Assembly (NCBI RefSeq): GCF_037975245.1
Contig: NC_092578.1
Coordinates: 3,431,001-3,495,000 of the forward strand
Direction of reading: 5' to 3'
DNA from: Apostichopus japonicus
Taxonomy: Eukaryota; Echinodermata; Holothuroidea; Aspidochirotida; Stichopodidae
DNA length: 64,000 nucleotides
Both the position numbers and the translations under genes were made by a program. The first letter of the stretch is position 1. Each line of letters opens with the position of its first letter. The notes under the pieces are model-generated. The model was not told the origin of the DNA. It did not search any database and saw nothing but the letters and a program-made list of their open reading frames with translations. This document shows, piece after piece, positions 48,750 to 62,747 of this stretch.

Positions 48750-49051
48750 AGTGGCTTCGCCAAGGTTTGGCCGAGGGGCACGTGCACTCCCCCAAAATCG
48801 TGCCCCCCAGGTGCGATTTTTAGTGTTAAAAACTCAAACAAAAACTTTTTGTACAAAGGACGAAACGTTTTATGTTCAAATATAGCAATATATTGCATCT
48901 AAGGACCCTTCATTAATCAGAAATTTCTCAGGACACCCTCTCTCCATAGACCCCCCCCCCCCCCGGACGGCATTCACAAATAAACATCGTGCCCCTAATT
49001 AGGTGCTGTGCCCTCCCTGTTCCCCCCAAGATTGAAATGTCTGGTGACGCC
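48750..49051. repeat. dispersed hAT-like repeat copy
   Basis: The left end resembles AGTGGCTTCGCCAAGG and the right end reads TCTGGTGACGCCACTG, imperfect inverted repeats of the CAGTGGCG type. The interior carries GGGCACGTGCACTCCCCC and poly-C runs as in related repeats. No target duplication was found. Confidence 0.5.
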
Positions 49052-49430
49052 ACTGGGTGGGTGGGGGTTCCATTTGACATTTGCCAGTTCTTAAGCACCC
49101 CTACCATTGAATTAACGGTATTTCCTTACTTACGAATATGCCGGTTCTATACATTACATTTCACATTTACTGTCAAAAAATAGTGTAACTTGGTTTTCAG
49201 CGTACACTAAAGTCCCTCCTCCGCTCCCCCTCCCCGGTCGTTGTGCCTTTGACTCCTGTACCCCCTCCACCCCTCCTCTCATGAGAATGATTTGGTTGGT
49301 GATTGTATAGTATTTTTCTTGTATACACTGCAGTGTTAAGGCTCTAGTAGGCCCATAATAGTGTATAACCAAACCGAGCTTGTTCTACCCGACCATATTA
49401 AACATTCGTATCCCACCACCACCCCCGCAG

Positions 49431-49493
49431 ACCATTACGCCACTGCGTCTTCCCAACAAGCAGTACACGGGACTTTACCCATTTGGCAAGCTG
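49431..49493 (+). CDS. candidate exon, possibly ABCA-type transporter N-terminus
   Basis: After a good acceptor (CACCCCCGCAG) an open frame reads P-L-R-L-P-N-K-Q-Y-T-G-L-Y-P-F-G-K-L. If it ends at 49493 (weak donor GTTTAC) the phase fits the exon at 52577-52670, giving ...G-K-L|V-Y-S-P.... A second possible donor (GTATAG) is at 49541. The joined peptide has the look of the early luminal segment of ABCA transporters ('..Y-x-P....V..V...L'). This is a weak resemblance, from memory of the family pattern only. Confidence 0.3.
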
Positions 49494-52400
49494 GTTTACT
49501 ACAGTAACATTTTGGAAGCCAATACTAATAAGGCAAACAAGTATAGCCTATCTGATGTGTTTCTTCTCATGCATATTCAGTACATATATTCGGTACTCTG
49601 ATTCGACTATTTTCATATTATCTAGGACTTTGGTCCCTACTATTGTTTTTTTCCCCCATAGATATAGATATGCAGATTGTGTACTGATAACATTATGTTG
49701 TCTCTTGTTATTATGCTACTGTTTGACATCTTAATACCATGTTATCTAGTGTGTACAATGATATATTATATGATGTCCTTTGGACCGCCATATTTGTATA
49801 TATCTATATATATAGTTCTAATCTTACTAAGGGATATATCTACATTAGATTCATCATAGTCTTTGATTTGCACAAGAAACACCCTGTACTAAGGTATATA
49901 CCTTCTCTATATTTTGTTGGGTTGCCATGCAACCAATTCAATGTTATTCGTTGCCACCATAACTTATAACGTGCTGGGAACTAACATGAACGTTTAGTCA
50001 ATATTCCGTATGTAACTTAATCACTAAAACAAATTACTCCTATTGGAGAGATGCTTGTTTACAGAATTGAACTTTACTAAATACCTTAGGTAAATTAGTT
50101 GAAGTTTTTTAACCTTCAAAGGATAACATCAGACAGGGTATAGGCCCTATATATGTGTTATGGAATATCATGTTAACAACTCACTTTAGTTAGCGCTATA
50201 CATATGTACAAGGTGAGGAAGGCTACACGGTTCAATGTTTCTCCTAATATACGACACCATTTTTTCCTTATTACATTCATGTATTAACCTAAATACCTTA
50301 TATTCATTCACTTTCTTTAAAATTGTATTCTGCTTCAGTCGGATGAGTAAGTCGGGTTTTACTTTCGCCCCAGGCTACATACTGAGTTGAGGTTACAATT
50401 AAAGTGTCTCGATACGAGATTTGAGGATCAAATTAGTAAAAACGAGAACCAATTACGTTACACGAACATCTTCTGGTTCATTTCCAACCCACTATATTCT
50501 GATATGTCTCAACGGGCATGATATTATATTCACTCCTGCTCCCGTAGGGCATCAAGATAAGTCACCGGGGAATCTTAAAGGAACTCACGAATACTATTAA
50601 CATGAAATACATGTTATAATTTAACACAAGGTTAAATATCATGCAAGAATAATGTGATATTTGTTATGCGTTTAGTAAAGCAAAATATTATTCTAAATTA
50701 ATAGTTTTGTATTTGAATAGGTTGGGGTAGAGGAGAAGGGGAGTTGTTATAGATAGGACTCTTACCTTGTCTGTTTAGTTTAAGATACTCTCATGTGTAC
50801 AGTTCTATTATTGTTTAACGTTAATGTGAATATGGAGCATGTATAGAACAAGCTCTGCTTCCTTACAATGGATATACCATATGATTTCAAGGTATAGCCT
50901 ATCGTAGGAGTCTAACCATGCAGGGAGTAATTAGGGCATGCCTGATCTGCTCATACCAACCATATATGATACCATTCAAACTTGGGACATGGAATCGAGC
51001 AGTAGTTCATGTTAAGTCACAAGAGAATGATAAGGTTTGAACCTCTTCACCCCCCCCCCCCCCCCAACTCCTCACCGAACTACTTAGTTTACATTGAACA
51101 TGTGTGGTACCCCGGCCTGTTAGATCGAGGAAGAGTACTTGAGGTTATACCTTCTGTGTGTTTTACTGATTTCTATATTTTAAAATAGTTTAGTATCACT
51201 TTAAGTGATATTTTCTCACCCAATGCTTTGTTGTTCACGGCACAATTTGCCCAGAAAATACACACTAGTCTGTCTAGCATTAAAACTAGTATAGCTTTCA
51301 TGTCTTGCAGGCTTCTTTTCTCCCTGCAGGGATCCGTCTATGTCATATTACATGACCACAAAGGAACATAAATGACTTATGGAAAGCGAAACTTAACAGT
51401 CAGAACGTATAACCTGAGGACAGTGGTCTGTTTTTGTCGTTAGTCAAGCTTGCAATTACTTGTGAGATTGAGGTCGATGCATATAGGAAACGATTATATA
51501 AACGGGTTTTTCTTCTTTATCGCACGTTAATCTCTACTTTTACGACGTCAAAGTTAACCTATTTGCTTTCGAGAACTAAGACAATATTGTTCAAGTATGA
51601 AGGACCTATTTGGTTGGGGAAACCGATAAATTTGCCCCAAGCATTTAACCGCGCAATGTATAGCAGCTTTCTGCTCTTATAGCAGTCAAAGAGATCGACA
51701 TCACAAACAAAAATGATCAAACTTTTGGGGTAACTTGAGGATGGTATTGGTTTACATCATGAGCCAATCTTGTCATATTGCTTTTAGCAAAAATTTTGTG
51801 GGACCATGACATAGGTGGAAACTGGAATTACCCCCCCCCCCTCCCCTCCATCCTTCGCACCCTCTTGGTTGTGCTTCTATCATCGCTTGATTTTAAGATA
51901 TAGGCGTTTGTTAATTTGCATCTTTGGGGCGTTCTATTACACGTGTAACGGATACACCGTATCATATTATATCACAGTTCATTGTACGCGCATTAGCTTA
52001 TACGCTCGTTCAAAACACATTTTACGTAGAGCCTGCCAGGTGATCATTAAACATCTCACATCTTTCATATTTTATGCCCCTTTGACGGGTGTTGCGAAAT
52101 GTATCACTCACTGACAACCAATATTCAATTTTACCATCTTGACCGAGCAAACAAGGGGTGACTCACCGTGACTGTATGTCGCAAGTGAAACATATTGATC
52201 AATTTAAGGGTGGAATTTCATACTAACTATTCTTTTGCAAGATATGCCATAAGCTTTATCTCAAGATATCAAGTTAAAGTCAAATATTTTTCTTGTGGTA
52301 CAGATTTTCACTGTATGGAATTGCTGATATGGATTAATCATGTATGGAAATACTTTGTGGTTTTATACTGTACGGAAATAATGTATGGGCGGCAAAATGA

Positions 52401-52576
52401 AGATAATCAAATTAAATTCATTAATAATGAACTCATTTAACTTCATTCATTGCAAAGTCTAGGAATATGCCTGTTTAATATTCTTATCGGTATATCCAAT
52501 TTTGGAAAACGTGCCCATCATAAACACAAGTTAGTTGTTTTTAAGATGAAACCAATTAAGCTACCGTCCCTTGCAG
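49494..52576. other. presumed intron or intergenic DNA
   Basis: AT-rich sequence with a poly-C run (51051-51065). No exon recognised. Confidence 0.5.
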
Positions 52577-52670
52577 GTCTACTCCCCGTTCTTGGCTACC
52601 CCTAGTCAAAAAGTGGACGAAATTGTCAACATTCTTATCACGAACACACACACACAGGAAGAGATGGATG
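52577..52670 (+). CDS. candidate exon, possibly ABCA-type transporter N-terminus
   Basis: A 94-base segment between TTGCAG and GTAAAC, open in the frame V-Y-S-P-F-L-A-T-P-S-Q-K-V-D-E-I-V-N-I-L. The pattern [aromatic]-S/I-P followed by an amphipathic helix is typical of the first luminal segment of ABCA proteins. Splice sites are good, but no partner exons other than 49431 were found and no ATP-binding cassette lies in the window. Confidence 0.4.
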
Positions 52671-55600
52671 GTAAACTTTTATTCCCACTTGTGTTTATTT
52701 TCAAACCATGATCAACACATACCGTAGCTGATCTATAGAGATGGGCATTATCATGCATCATAAACACAAAATCAAACAGTCCTTGACGTCATACAGATAG
52801 TAATCTCACACAAGGTCAGGAAATTATAAGCCTGTAAAGTATCTATAAAGCAATGCATGTGTTGTAACTGAAGCTTAATGAGAGTTAGGCTACGGATGCT
52901 AACGCAGGTATCTTCGTTAGGCTAGTGGTACATCGTACATAACAAATTGTTTGACCAAACTGTTTGTACTCATGTAGGCTAATGTGAAGACATATTCGTA
53001 ACAGAATTAACACATTTGCATCAAACTGACGTTCAGTTAATTGGCTCTATAGATCTACGCTGGACTATATGCATATGTTGTCATGCCAAACACGAGACAT
53101 GTATTCCACCCTATATGATGTGACTTAGACAGTGATATAGACACACTCACACCCTTAATTCCTATATATAGTAGACACTGTACTTCATGGGTTACGGGGG
53201 TAGGTGGGGGCTATGGAAGAGGAGGAGGGGTGGACGGGATATATGCCCCTTTGAAACACACTAACACAAAAAATATTACAAACTGAATTAGGTTCAATCA
53301 CCTTTTTATTGCAAAATTTGGGCAGCTTGTAGCTAAATAATTTGAAAGTGACTCCTGCTCCTGTCAAGAAAACTGTTGGGAGAAGGTGGGGGAGGGGGGA
53401 GGGGGAGGGGGTTACTGTATTATGTACTACTAATCAACCCGCATCCCTTCCGTCCCATTGGAACACTTTCAACAAAAATAGCAGTCCTTGGTAAGCCTTA
53501 AAATTCGAAAGTTTCATTTCATTGGAAACGGTGACCACAATTACGAACTTATTAAATCATCTCTTGTAAGACTATTTTTTCCACACCAATGTGAGAGAGA
53601 TTTCAACAATATTCGAATAATTAGTGATTAAAGTGATTACCAATGAGAAAAAGACTAATTCAAAGGACGTTCATTATTGTATGAATTCTCCCTTAATCTT
53701 AAATAACCTTGGCATTCAATCCAAAACAGTTAGGGTTCTTTATTAACCTGTTTTCAATTGTCAAAACCCGCTGTTTAATCATACCCAATAAAGAAAATAA
53801 TCAGAAAATACAGCGTGAGCCACAAACAGTGACCTACGACATTTTGAGTTGTAGTAGTCATTTTGTTAAATTTGTTTCCAAGAAAAACCCATGCTTTCTT
53901 ACACGCATGATCTGTTTTGTGTACAGGCTAGGTGTTTCAATCACTGGTAGCAGTAGTTCAACCACAGATGAAGTTATCCTATCGACAGGATAGTTAAAGC
54001 AAAGCTCAAGCCACATAAATAATTCTGTTATTGTAAATCGTCAGAAATGAAATATCGCTGTCAATCCAGATTGTATTTCTTTACCACTTTAACTGTCTCG
54101 AAATGACCCTTTAATCATCCGAGACAATTTAAATTGGCTGGACCACTTAGTCTAACCGACAAAGACCATTAGGTCACTTCCACACATGAAACACAAAACT
54201 CAATGAGAGAACAATATACTTTGAATGGCCTCACAATTAATGACATATTTATAATACATTACAAAGTTGCCAATGACATGTGGTGTTGAATGTCATCCAA
54301 AACGGATCTGTTGTTCATGTTTTGGGTTCATGAGTTTTAGAATTATAAGAAAACTGGATTGACATTAACATCGCCTGCAGGCTGAGAAGCCAACATAATC
54401 ATCAAGTTAGTCTTAAAGGAGCATACTACAAAACTGTTTCGAAAACCGACATAGGTATACATAAACTTGACTAGCATTGAAATTGTTCACCTTTCTTTGG
54501 GCTATGACAAATCAAGTTACCCTTTGATGCATGTGGCTACCAGATTAATGATTGCAATCACAATTAAATTTTAGTCACATGTGTCCATTGTCAACGAGAC
54601 ATGTCAGCTGTTTAAAGCTTCATTTGTAGTTCAGATGTAACAGTTGCACCATAATTAGAGCTGCTAACGATATTTCATCTGAAGAATAGGACAAGTTGTC
54701 ACGGCCTAGGGGTAAGAGGAGAGGGGTATAAGTTGAGAGGTTCCCGACCCCTGTTTAGGAAAATTGGTGGGTATCCTAAAGGCTATATACACGAAAATGG
54801 TATCAGATTTGCATTAAAATGCAGCTCAAATTCTCATTGTAAGATTAGAACGAATAAGGGCTGTTTCTCTGTGCTCAAATTTTATCGACATTTTCATCCA
54901 TAGCAAAAAATGTGTCACACAAATTTAATGTTGTGTTATGTTGTTTTATATGCAATAATAACTTCATGATAGGCTTAGTGCAAATGTTTATGGGCAAATG
55001 GTAATTAATATATGATGTTAAATAGCTGGTCTCTGTCTTTTATTTTGTTTACATAAGTGCATGGAATAAACTGTACTGAACATTTGAGTTATCGTACCAC
55101 CAAATAGTGACACATTTAATACAAAATGTAGCTATAAATTTGTACTAAGTCCCGGGAACTTCCGCTACATACTATTAACATATATGCTAACTAATGTCAT
55201 GACGCCCTCTGTATTATTATATAATTGTTGAAGTGCATCCTCAACTTGTAGATAATATCTGCAGTTCACCTCGTGTGAATTAGCTTGCCTTGTATCTTGG
55301 AAAGTATTATGTGGTTGGTTTGGGTGCACAAATCTTCGCGATAAACCTTGTTTCTCGTTCGAAAAATAATCGAGTTTATCGGCGATTATTAAGTTTTTCG
55401 AATTATTGTACATTAGGCTTGACATAATAGCCTATACGTGTCTTGTTGTACTAAAATGAACTCTGTGTAGTCTTAGAAGAGCTTAACGTCGGTATGTCTT
55501 TCGCGTCGTCTTTTATGTCTCCCTGGTGTGCATGTCGAGAGCTGACGAAACAAGATAGGCCTACGTGCCTAACATGAACAAGAAACCATTAATATTTTCA

Positions 55601-58600
55601 AGAAGAAGTATCCGATGAATGTATTAGCTGAGACAAAGAGGTTATATGTATATACCTTTGTCGAAATCATTGGCTTATAGATGTTAACCTATAGAAGGAA
55701 AATGCCTATAGATTCAGCAGACATGACATCATTTGCATAAATGTTGATGAGAACAAACGGTTCAGCTAAGGGGCTAATACCACAGGGACACTACAATGGT
55801 ACTGTAAAATATCACGTGACGCGACTTACTTTGGCGCACTGCATGCAAAGGTCAACATATTAACGGGAAATAGAAGGAATACTGTAAGGGGTGCAGAGGT
55901 GCCGCAAAGGGAGTGAGTATATAGGTCCAATTAATTGTAAGTCACCTGATACTCATAAAACAGGGCTCCATTTATAAAGTTGTTAGTGCAATTTTACATT
56001 CGGAAAGCGCCTAATTCGGGATTTCGTGTAAAATATCAAAAATCCAATAAGAGAATCAGACGTCATACTTAGCTATACTTCATTAAGTCGACAAATAGCC
56101 TACACTGTTTGCTATATATTCTTAAGTGTTATGTATATATATGCTATATATTCTATATATTCTTTATGCTATATATGCTATATATTCTATATGCTATATA
56201 TGCTATATATTCTTTAGAGGTCACTCAGGTCACGAAATACTTTAACAAGATAATGAACTACGTCTGAAGTCAATATTCAGTCATGTGATATACCAATTAA
56301 TTATTTTTATTTAATTATTTTTCCAGTCACGCTGTATATATAATAGGTCACAATGTTAAGTGGTATAATAATCCAATGTAGCCTACGTTTACCAATCGTC
56401 TGCTATTTTAATCAGTGCAGCTCTTTGGCACGTCTAAATAACTCTGCTCGTACTAATACCTCTCGCAAACTAGTTTCTTCAATTAGCGGATTGCAGTGCT
56501 TAGATTATGATAACAATTCCGTTATCGAATCATTCACCACTAGACCTCTTACCTAATCCGAGATCTGTATAACCAATTCTCCTTGCTCTGTATATCCACA
56601 CACCATGCATGTTAATATACCATATGGCATGCGTGATATCATAAACTTTTAGCTATAGAACAAATGTACCCGTGAAAAGAAACAGAGTGTATATCTATAC
56701 GTTAAGACTTCGTAAGGTCGGGGTTTAAGTAACAGATTTGAAATGTCTTCGTGTGTTAAAAAGTGAAGAGATAAATACCAGTATTGATGCGACTGGTATT
56801 GAAGCGACCAAGTTCGTGGCGGACCCCTCCCCCCTCGTCATAAAATAAACTTCCACGCAAACATATTGTTTAATGTCTTACATAAATTGTTATACGTGGT
56901 ATCATTATTATAAGGTCCCGTAGTATATGGATGCTAAAAACCTTAACAAAGTTCTTTTATCTTGTAAAGGAACATCGACAGTTATATCGTTAACCTACCA
57001 CAATTTTCATTGCATATCTACCTGGCCTAGCCTACTTTGTATGATAACTGAGTACTATATGTCATTCAATGGGAAGTAAATTACAACGAGAACCAAAATA
57101 TTGTAAATGATTCTCCAGAAGGGAAATTATTAAAAATTCTAAATAGTGTATTCACGGTATGATCGAATTTAATAATACTCCATGCGAGGAATATAGGGTT
57201 ACTTTTATTATCTCTATCTCGTAACCCACCCTATCCTCTCCCCCTCACCTCCCGTCACCTTCCCCTTTACGAATTAATGCATCGTAAGGTGGACGTTTTT
57301 TTTAATGACAATCCAGACGTGGGTAAGTGAAAGATTTACGTCCTGTTATCTTTATGGAGGTCTGTAATGAGAGGAGGACGAAACTATAAAACCATCTTTA
57401 TAAATTCATCCTTAAAGGTCACTTGAATAAAACAAGGTTCAAAATAAACGCATCGGGCAAATATCACGAGAAAGATTTCTTCCTTTCATTGGAATACTCG
57501 AAAAAATATGTGACAATATAATGGTACAGCCCATGACAAACAAATGCTTCCATATAATGGAAGATATATGGAAAAATGGCCTGTTTTTAACGGTCCCTTC
57601 TGTTACACTATTCTATGCCAGGATTATACTGTTAAGACATATATATAGTATTGTCACTTTAAGCATGTATGTTTTACACGGCCTTGATTCAAGCACCATT
57701 TCGTACATACCGAATCACTGTCGTCGACAGGTGCGGATAAAATCGTTGACCTTGTATCCGCCCCCCCCCTCCCTCCGCCTCACCTTCCTTCCCAACTCAT
57801 ATGTAATATCCAGATAAAATCATTTCCACTCTCCAGGTTTGGTAATTTTGCCCCGCGGGGACCGGTATGTGAGTACAAAATCAAACCTTCATGTATTATT
57901 TCAGTAACACGCTTATTCTGGTACATGCATTGGAATAAACATCTCCACCCCTCCCCTCTCGAATAATGTACTTTGGTATGCGAGTATCAATATCGTAAAT
58001 AAGATATATATCAATTGTAGATGTCGTGATTGCATTATTGGCGCGAATGGCGCTCCATACATCTGATAACATTTCAATAACTTAAAAATTCATATTTTGA
58101 AATATCTTTATATCTTGTTTTCGAATACCTTTTGAAGAAAACTTATTTTAATTTCTGTCACATTAGTTATGAGAGAGGATGTACAACACGTTTTTGGCTG
58201 TGCAATACTTGATACAGGTAAACACACCTCTAGCTTGTGATACGAATTGAGGCAGCCTCAATGCAACCTTTTTTACGACTTACTTCATACCACGGGGCCC
58301 CGAACACACGTCCCTTGACTATATTAACCAGACAAATACAATGTGAGGACAAATTAGTAACCAGAATCGGAATCTAGCTTGTTAGATTGCAACTAAATAT
58401 GTAACATATAGCAATGTGTATACATTGAACGTCTAATAAGGATATCAGGCCTTTCACTTCAACCGAGCAGAAGAGCAGGGATACGTGGGGTTTTAATGTC
58501 AGTCAGCAGTTCGATTATATGAAAGTCTTAAATCATAACTGCCGTATAGTTGTGTAAACTACTTATAGAGATATGTTGCAAGGAACAAACAGGACTGGAA

Positions 58601-58677
58601 AAACAAAGCTTATAGCATGTTCCCATTGGTCAAAATGTTATATTAAAGATTCGAAGATTAATTTCACATTTCTAATA
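52671..58677. other. gene-poor stretch
   Basis: I see no convincing exon. It contains G-rich runs near 53195-53235 and 53385-53410, and a TATATGCTATATATTC minisatellite at about 56130-56215. Confidence 0.5.
56130..56216. repeat. TATATGCTATATATTC minisatellite
   Basis: About five imperfect units alternating CTATATAT with TTC or TGC. Confidence 0.8.
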
Positions 58678-58678
58678 T

Positions 58679-58757
<79 letters not shown>

Positions 58758-58782
58758 ATCCGGTTTCACATTTCTAATAAAG

Positions 58783-58831
<49 letters not shown>
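58678..58831. repeat. duplicated (TA)n tracts
   Basis: Two TA runs (58678-58754 and 58783-58831). Each is preceded by the same TTTCACATTTCTAATA(T/A)AGAT word, so the tract and its flank are tandemly duplicated. Confidence 0.92.
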
Positions 58832-58832
<1 letters not shown>

Positions 58833-61800
58833 TTTAAGCTTTACTTCAAAACTATCTCTTGCACATAACATTATTAAATAAAACGCATTCCCATTTTTAT
58901 ATATTTATAAAAGTTACATATATTTAATAAAGTTACATAATACTTTGATATCTCGACTGTCACCAAGGGATTAAAAAGTGAGAAACAGGGGAGTGACTTT
59001 CAGCTAATTTAAAATCACTATACGACAGAACAAGTAATATATGAAAATGCTGCAGATTTTGGAAATTCCCCCTCCCCCCTTCTTCTGATATATTGACGGA
59101 TCCCAACACACCTAGCCAATAATAATAGTGTACCCCCCCCCCCCTCGCCGCCTGTAAAGTAAGTTGTAAGTGAAATATCAGTTGCCTCTTTTCTGGATTA
59201 CATACGTATATCAAATATCAACCAAACAGTAGCTTAACGTTTCCAATATACGCCTTATTTCTGTCTTCTACAAAACATTGATTAAAACAAGAACATTCCT
59301 ATGAACCATTTATAACCCTTTCATTTTATCATCATTAGTTATCTTTGAATATTTCCATTCTGTTAAAACAATTAAACTGTAATTCATTATGTAATCATGT
59401 TCACACACCCTGTGACACATCCTTCTCCTCTTTTAGCATATTGAAACGACATTTAAACGGTCACATTTTACTCATGTGCCACGTCGGATTATAACGGTGA
59501 GCTATCTACGGTAGATAGTATTAATAAAGCTATAGGTAAATCAACGCGCTCTACGTGCACTTTCCATGCACGAAGCTCTTATGACCCCTTAGGTAGATAG
59601 GTCGGCCCTAGCTCTATCGAGAATAAAGGTGCCCTTATAAGGAAAACTATTTATAGCTCTGTTATCACTATGATGAATCGCAGGGACGTCTGTGTAGTGT
59701 GCGGTCCCTTGGTTTATTGCGAGCAGCTCAGCAGACAGCGCACAGCTAAGGTTAGGCTAACAAAGGACAAAGTAAAATTCTCACTGGTATGAGTACAAGG
59801 CGCTATATGTCATTACCTAATTTTGTATTAGAACACACCACAATGATCCGTGTACCAGTGCGAGTACATATCCATGAGGGTGACTACGGTGATAGTACAG
59901 AGAACTTTGCTAGAATACGAGTACACAAACGGAGTCACTACAAGTCTGTATGGTACATCTCTCGACCATTGAACTAGAAAAAAAATAATAAGGTAACAAA
60001 ACAACTTCACAATTGGGCTCCCAACATCGCACAAGGAAAGAGGAAATTATTCGTAAATTGAAATGATTGTAGGGGAGAACAATCATGAATATTAAAATAA
60101 ATTTGTGGCACCCTTAAAGTTCTTGTACAGGGTTCAATAATTCACAACATCGAGAGTGTTATAACTGTTTTTAACGTATTTCTGTAGAAGATCGAAGGGT
60201 TCACGTTTTCCAGTTATCAGTTAATGCTATAGGTTGGTTTGAATCATACAAACCTACGGTAGAACGGTCTAGGGAACACTCAGTCCAAAGAGAAAAATTA
60301 AGGTTACCAAGTATTGTAAACTATAGAGAGAAAAAATGTAATACAAACATTTCCAACCAAAATACGAGAAAAACAAAGAAATTTTTGCTCTTAATGTATA
60401 GGTTCCCAAGTTTAAAAAAAGTTTCAACAAGTTTCAACCCTATCTTCCCGAGCAAACCATCGTAGTTCTCATGTTACCCAGATAGTTTGTACATTGTGTG
60501 CAAATTATTCACCATAGCGATAAAGCCTCTTGTCCCTCAACCAATTCTTTCCCTCTTGCAATATAGTCTATCTTTGACTGTTTTCTAAACTATACTCCAC
60601 AAGCGTAATGGAAGAGGTTGCGCAATCAACGAAATGGGGGCGCTAATAAATAATCACACCAAGCTGTGATTACAATCCAGGGTGACTTGACTATCCGAGC
60701 TGTATAATAGATCAGCAATTAAAGTGATAATTTTCGTGTGGAAAACAGTGAAGAGATGTGGAAAAGTGGAGACATGAAGAAAAATATGTATGGTGCGGTC
60801 GTTAAGAAATTGTTTGTACAATAATATGATGTAAATATGTTTTTTTTTACAATGTCATAATTACTACACAAGACTAACATGTTATTCCTCCAGTGTTCCA
60901 AGTTTTAATATGTCATGAGCGAGCATTGCTAAGTTCATCACCTAATCCCCCTCCCCCTCCCTCTCCGATCACCGATACAAACATGGGAGCAAGGGGTGTA
61001 AGGAGGGTAGAAGGAGGAAATTCATTTGTGCCTCACATACTCAGGAGAATTATAGCGTAAGCAAATTTGTAGAATAAAAAGATTCGTATTTCTCTGTTGA
61101 TGTGAATGTTTGAGTTCATGTGATATCACTCTTGGATGCAGCAGTACTTAGTTTGAACTTCACACATAAAAATAGTCCATATATTGTAATATTATCGACC
61201 GAACTCTTCTACAGATTCGTAATTTGGGCTCAAAGATTGATGTGATGATAAATGTTCCATCTATGCTGTTGTGTCTATTTCCATGGTGATGACGAATTCA
61301 CGTGGATTAAATAAACGAATCCAACTGACACGTAAACCCACAATTTCCATATAATTGTGCCAACTTTTGCCCTTATATTGTAAACGTTTCAGTTACAAAT
61401 TGCTGTTCTTCTTTTTCAAAAGCTCAGCATGTTGTCAGTGTATGCCAGACTAAGCTTTTTGGCATAGTGTCTACAGTTACAATTTTACCAGTATGCCCCC
61501 TTAGTCCTTTACACGCTATACGCGATAAAATAGTGTGAGTGGCAGGCATTAAAATAGAGGGAGGGGGCAGTGGGGTGGGGCAGTGGGGAGGTAGTAATTC
61601 ACTATAGAGAACAGCGACAACTCACTTGCGCATGCAGGAAGGTCGTAAACTAGCCCGAATGCGATGAAAACGTGTGGCAGAATCTGTCGGTTTAGACCTG
61701 CTAATTGTAATCATACTAGGCCATATAGTGTGCATGTAACTTACTAGCCCTGGGTACTATGTATATTTTAATGGACACTGTCGTGAAGTTCAGGATGACT

Positions 61801-62058
61801 CGAGGCACAACGTATATTTCGCTTTTCTTTTCTTTGTACGTTTATATCCCTTTTCATTTTGGAGCAATGACCCTTTAAACATGTAACAAGATGCCGGGAT
61901 TACTTAATGTTAACCCATTTGTTTTTAAACTGTTTGCAACCTGTCAAAATACAATTTTGGGCCCATGAGGTCAACCTTTAGGTAGTGATGGTTCCTGGGT
62001 TGTTTCTCCTTTCCGGCTCCTTATTAATTTTGATCATTTACTCTTCTCTATCATACAG
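58832..62058. other. gene-poor stretch upstream of the CARD-like exon
   Basis: No exon recognised. It contains a poly-C run (59132-59143), a small palindrome CTATCTACGGTAGATAG near 59502-59518 and purine-rich runs near 61555-61595. Confidence 0.5.
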
Positions 62059-62401
62059 AGAAACCTTCCAATTGATTTATACCAAGATGGCGAACTTGAT
62101 GGGACAGAACGCGATGTATTTCAACATGGCGTCGTTTCTAATCCTCGACAACCAGATCTTACAGAAAGTCAGCACAATGGATGTGATACCGTTCTTCAAT
62201 CACCACAATATCATTGAGGCCGCGGAGATGAACTACATACAAGATGGCGCCACAGAGAGAATTAGGAGAGAACGACTGTTACAAAGACTACGATCGAGAG
62301 AAAAACAAGGCTATCAGTATCTGAAAATGGCATTGTCGACGCATGGACATAAATATCAAACTGTTATCTCTCAGATCGACAAAGTTTTGTTGCCAAGTTA
62401 A
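62059..62401 (+). CDS. terminal exon with a CARD-like death-fold domain
   Basis: An open frame follows a good acceptor (CTCTTCTCTATCATACAG, AG at 62057-62058) and ends in TAA at 62399-62401, giving about 114 residues if spliced with a phase-2 join. An internal ATG at 62091 in context ACCAAGATGG could instead start a short single-exon protein. The C-terminal ~80 residues have the CARD pattern: helix, ..D-V-I-P-F-F....I-I-E-A-A-E-M..I, then R-R-E-R-L-L-Q-R-L, then G-Y-Q-Y-L-K-M-A-L...G-H-K-Y. These hydrophobic positions and the late G-H match caspase and adaptor CARDs. CARDs mediate homotypic assembly in apoptosis and innate immunity. The partner domains are not visible in this window. The match is by pattern only. 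Confidence 0.55.
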
Positions 62402-62747
62402 AGCGAAAAAAAAAAATTCCTTAAAGCTGTCAAATCCTATATATAGTTCTGTAGCGTTATTACCAAAAAAGTACTACTACATAACTCAGTTTTCGTTTTT
62501 TATTATTCAAATTATATGCAAATTGTAATTCATATTTGATAATCATTTGCATAAAGATAACCTTTTCTTAAAGTTAAAAAAAAGAGTAAATCGGCAACAA
62601 CTAATGATCTTAGTTTGTTATCTATAGCTGTTTAAACACCGACGCAATCCTAAGCCGTGTTACGTCAGTACGCTAAATCAAATAGCTAAGCCATTGCATA
62701 AATCTTTTTGCACTATGCATTAACTTCTAGGTTATAATTCTTTTAAA
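62402..62747. other. 3' flank of the CARD-like exon
   Basis: AT-rich sequence up to the truncated repeat. No canonical AATAAA was seen close to the stop codon. Confidence 0.45.

Larger units (their letters stand above)
45456..49430. other. intergenic stretch downstream of CPVL
   Basis: It holds a poly-G run (45547-45559), a (TA)n tract (46065-46131) and a dispersed poly-C/G repeat (about 48750-49051). I recognise no exon. A short GT-AG framed piece near 47989-48003 (CAG|GCACGAGGTGTACACG|GTAAGT) is too small to call. Confidence 0.5.

Noticed and set aside
57521-57817. 98-codon open frame
   Set aside because: No domain, no conserved mate, no splice context, and it ends in a C-rich run. I treat it as chance.
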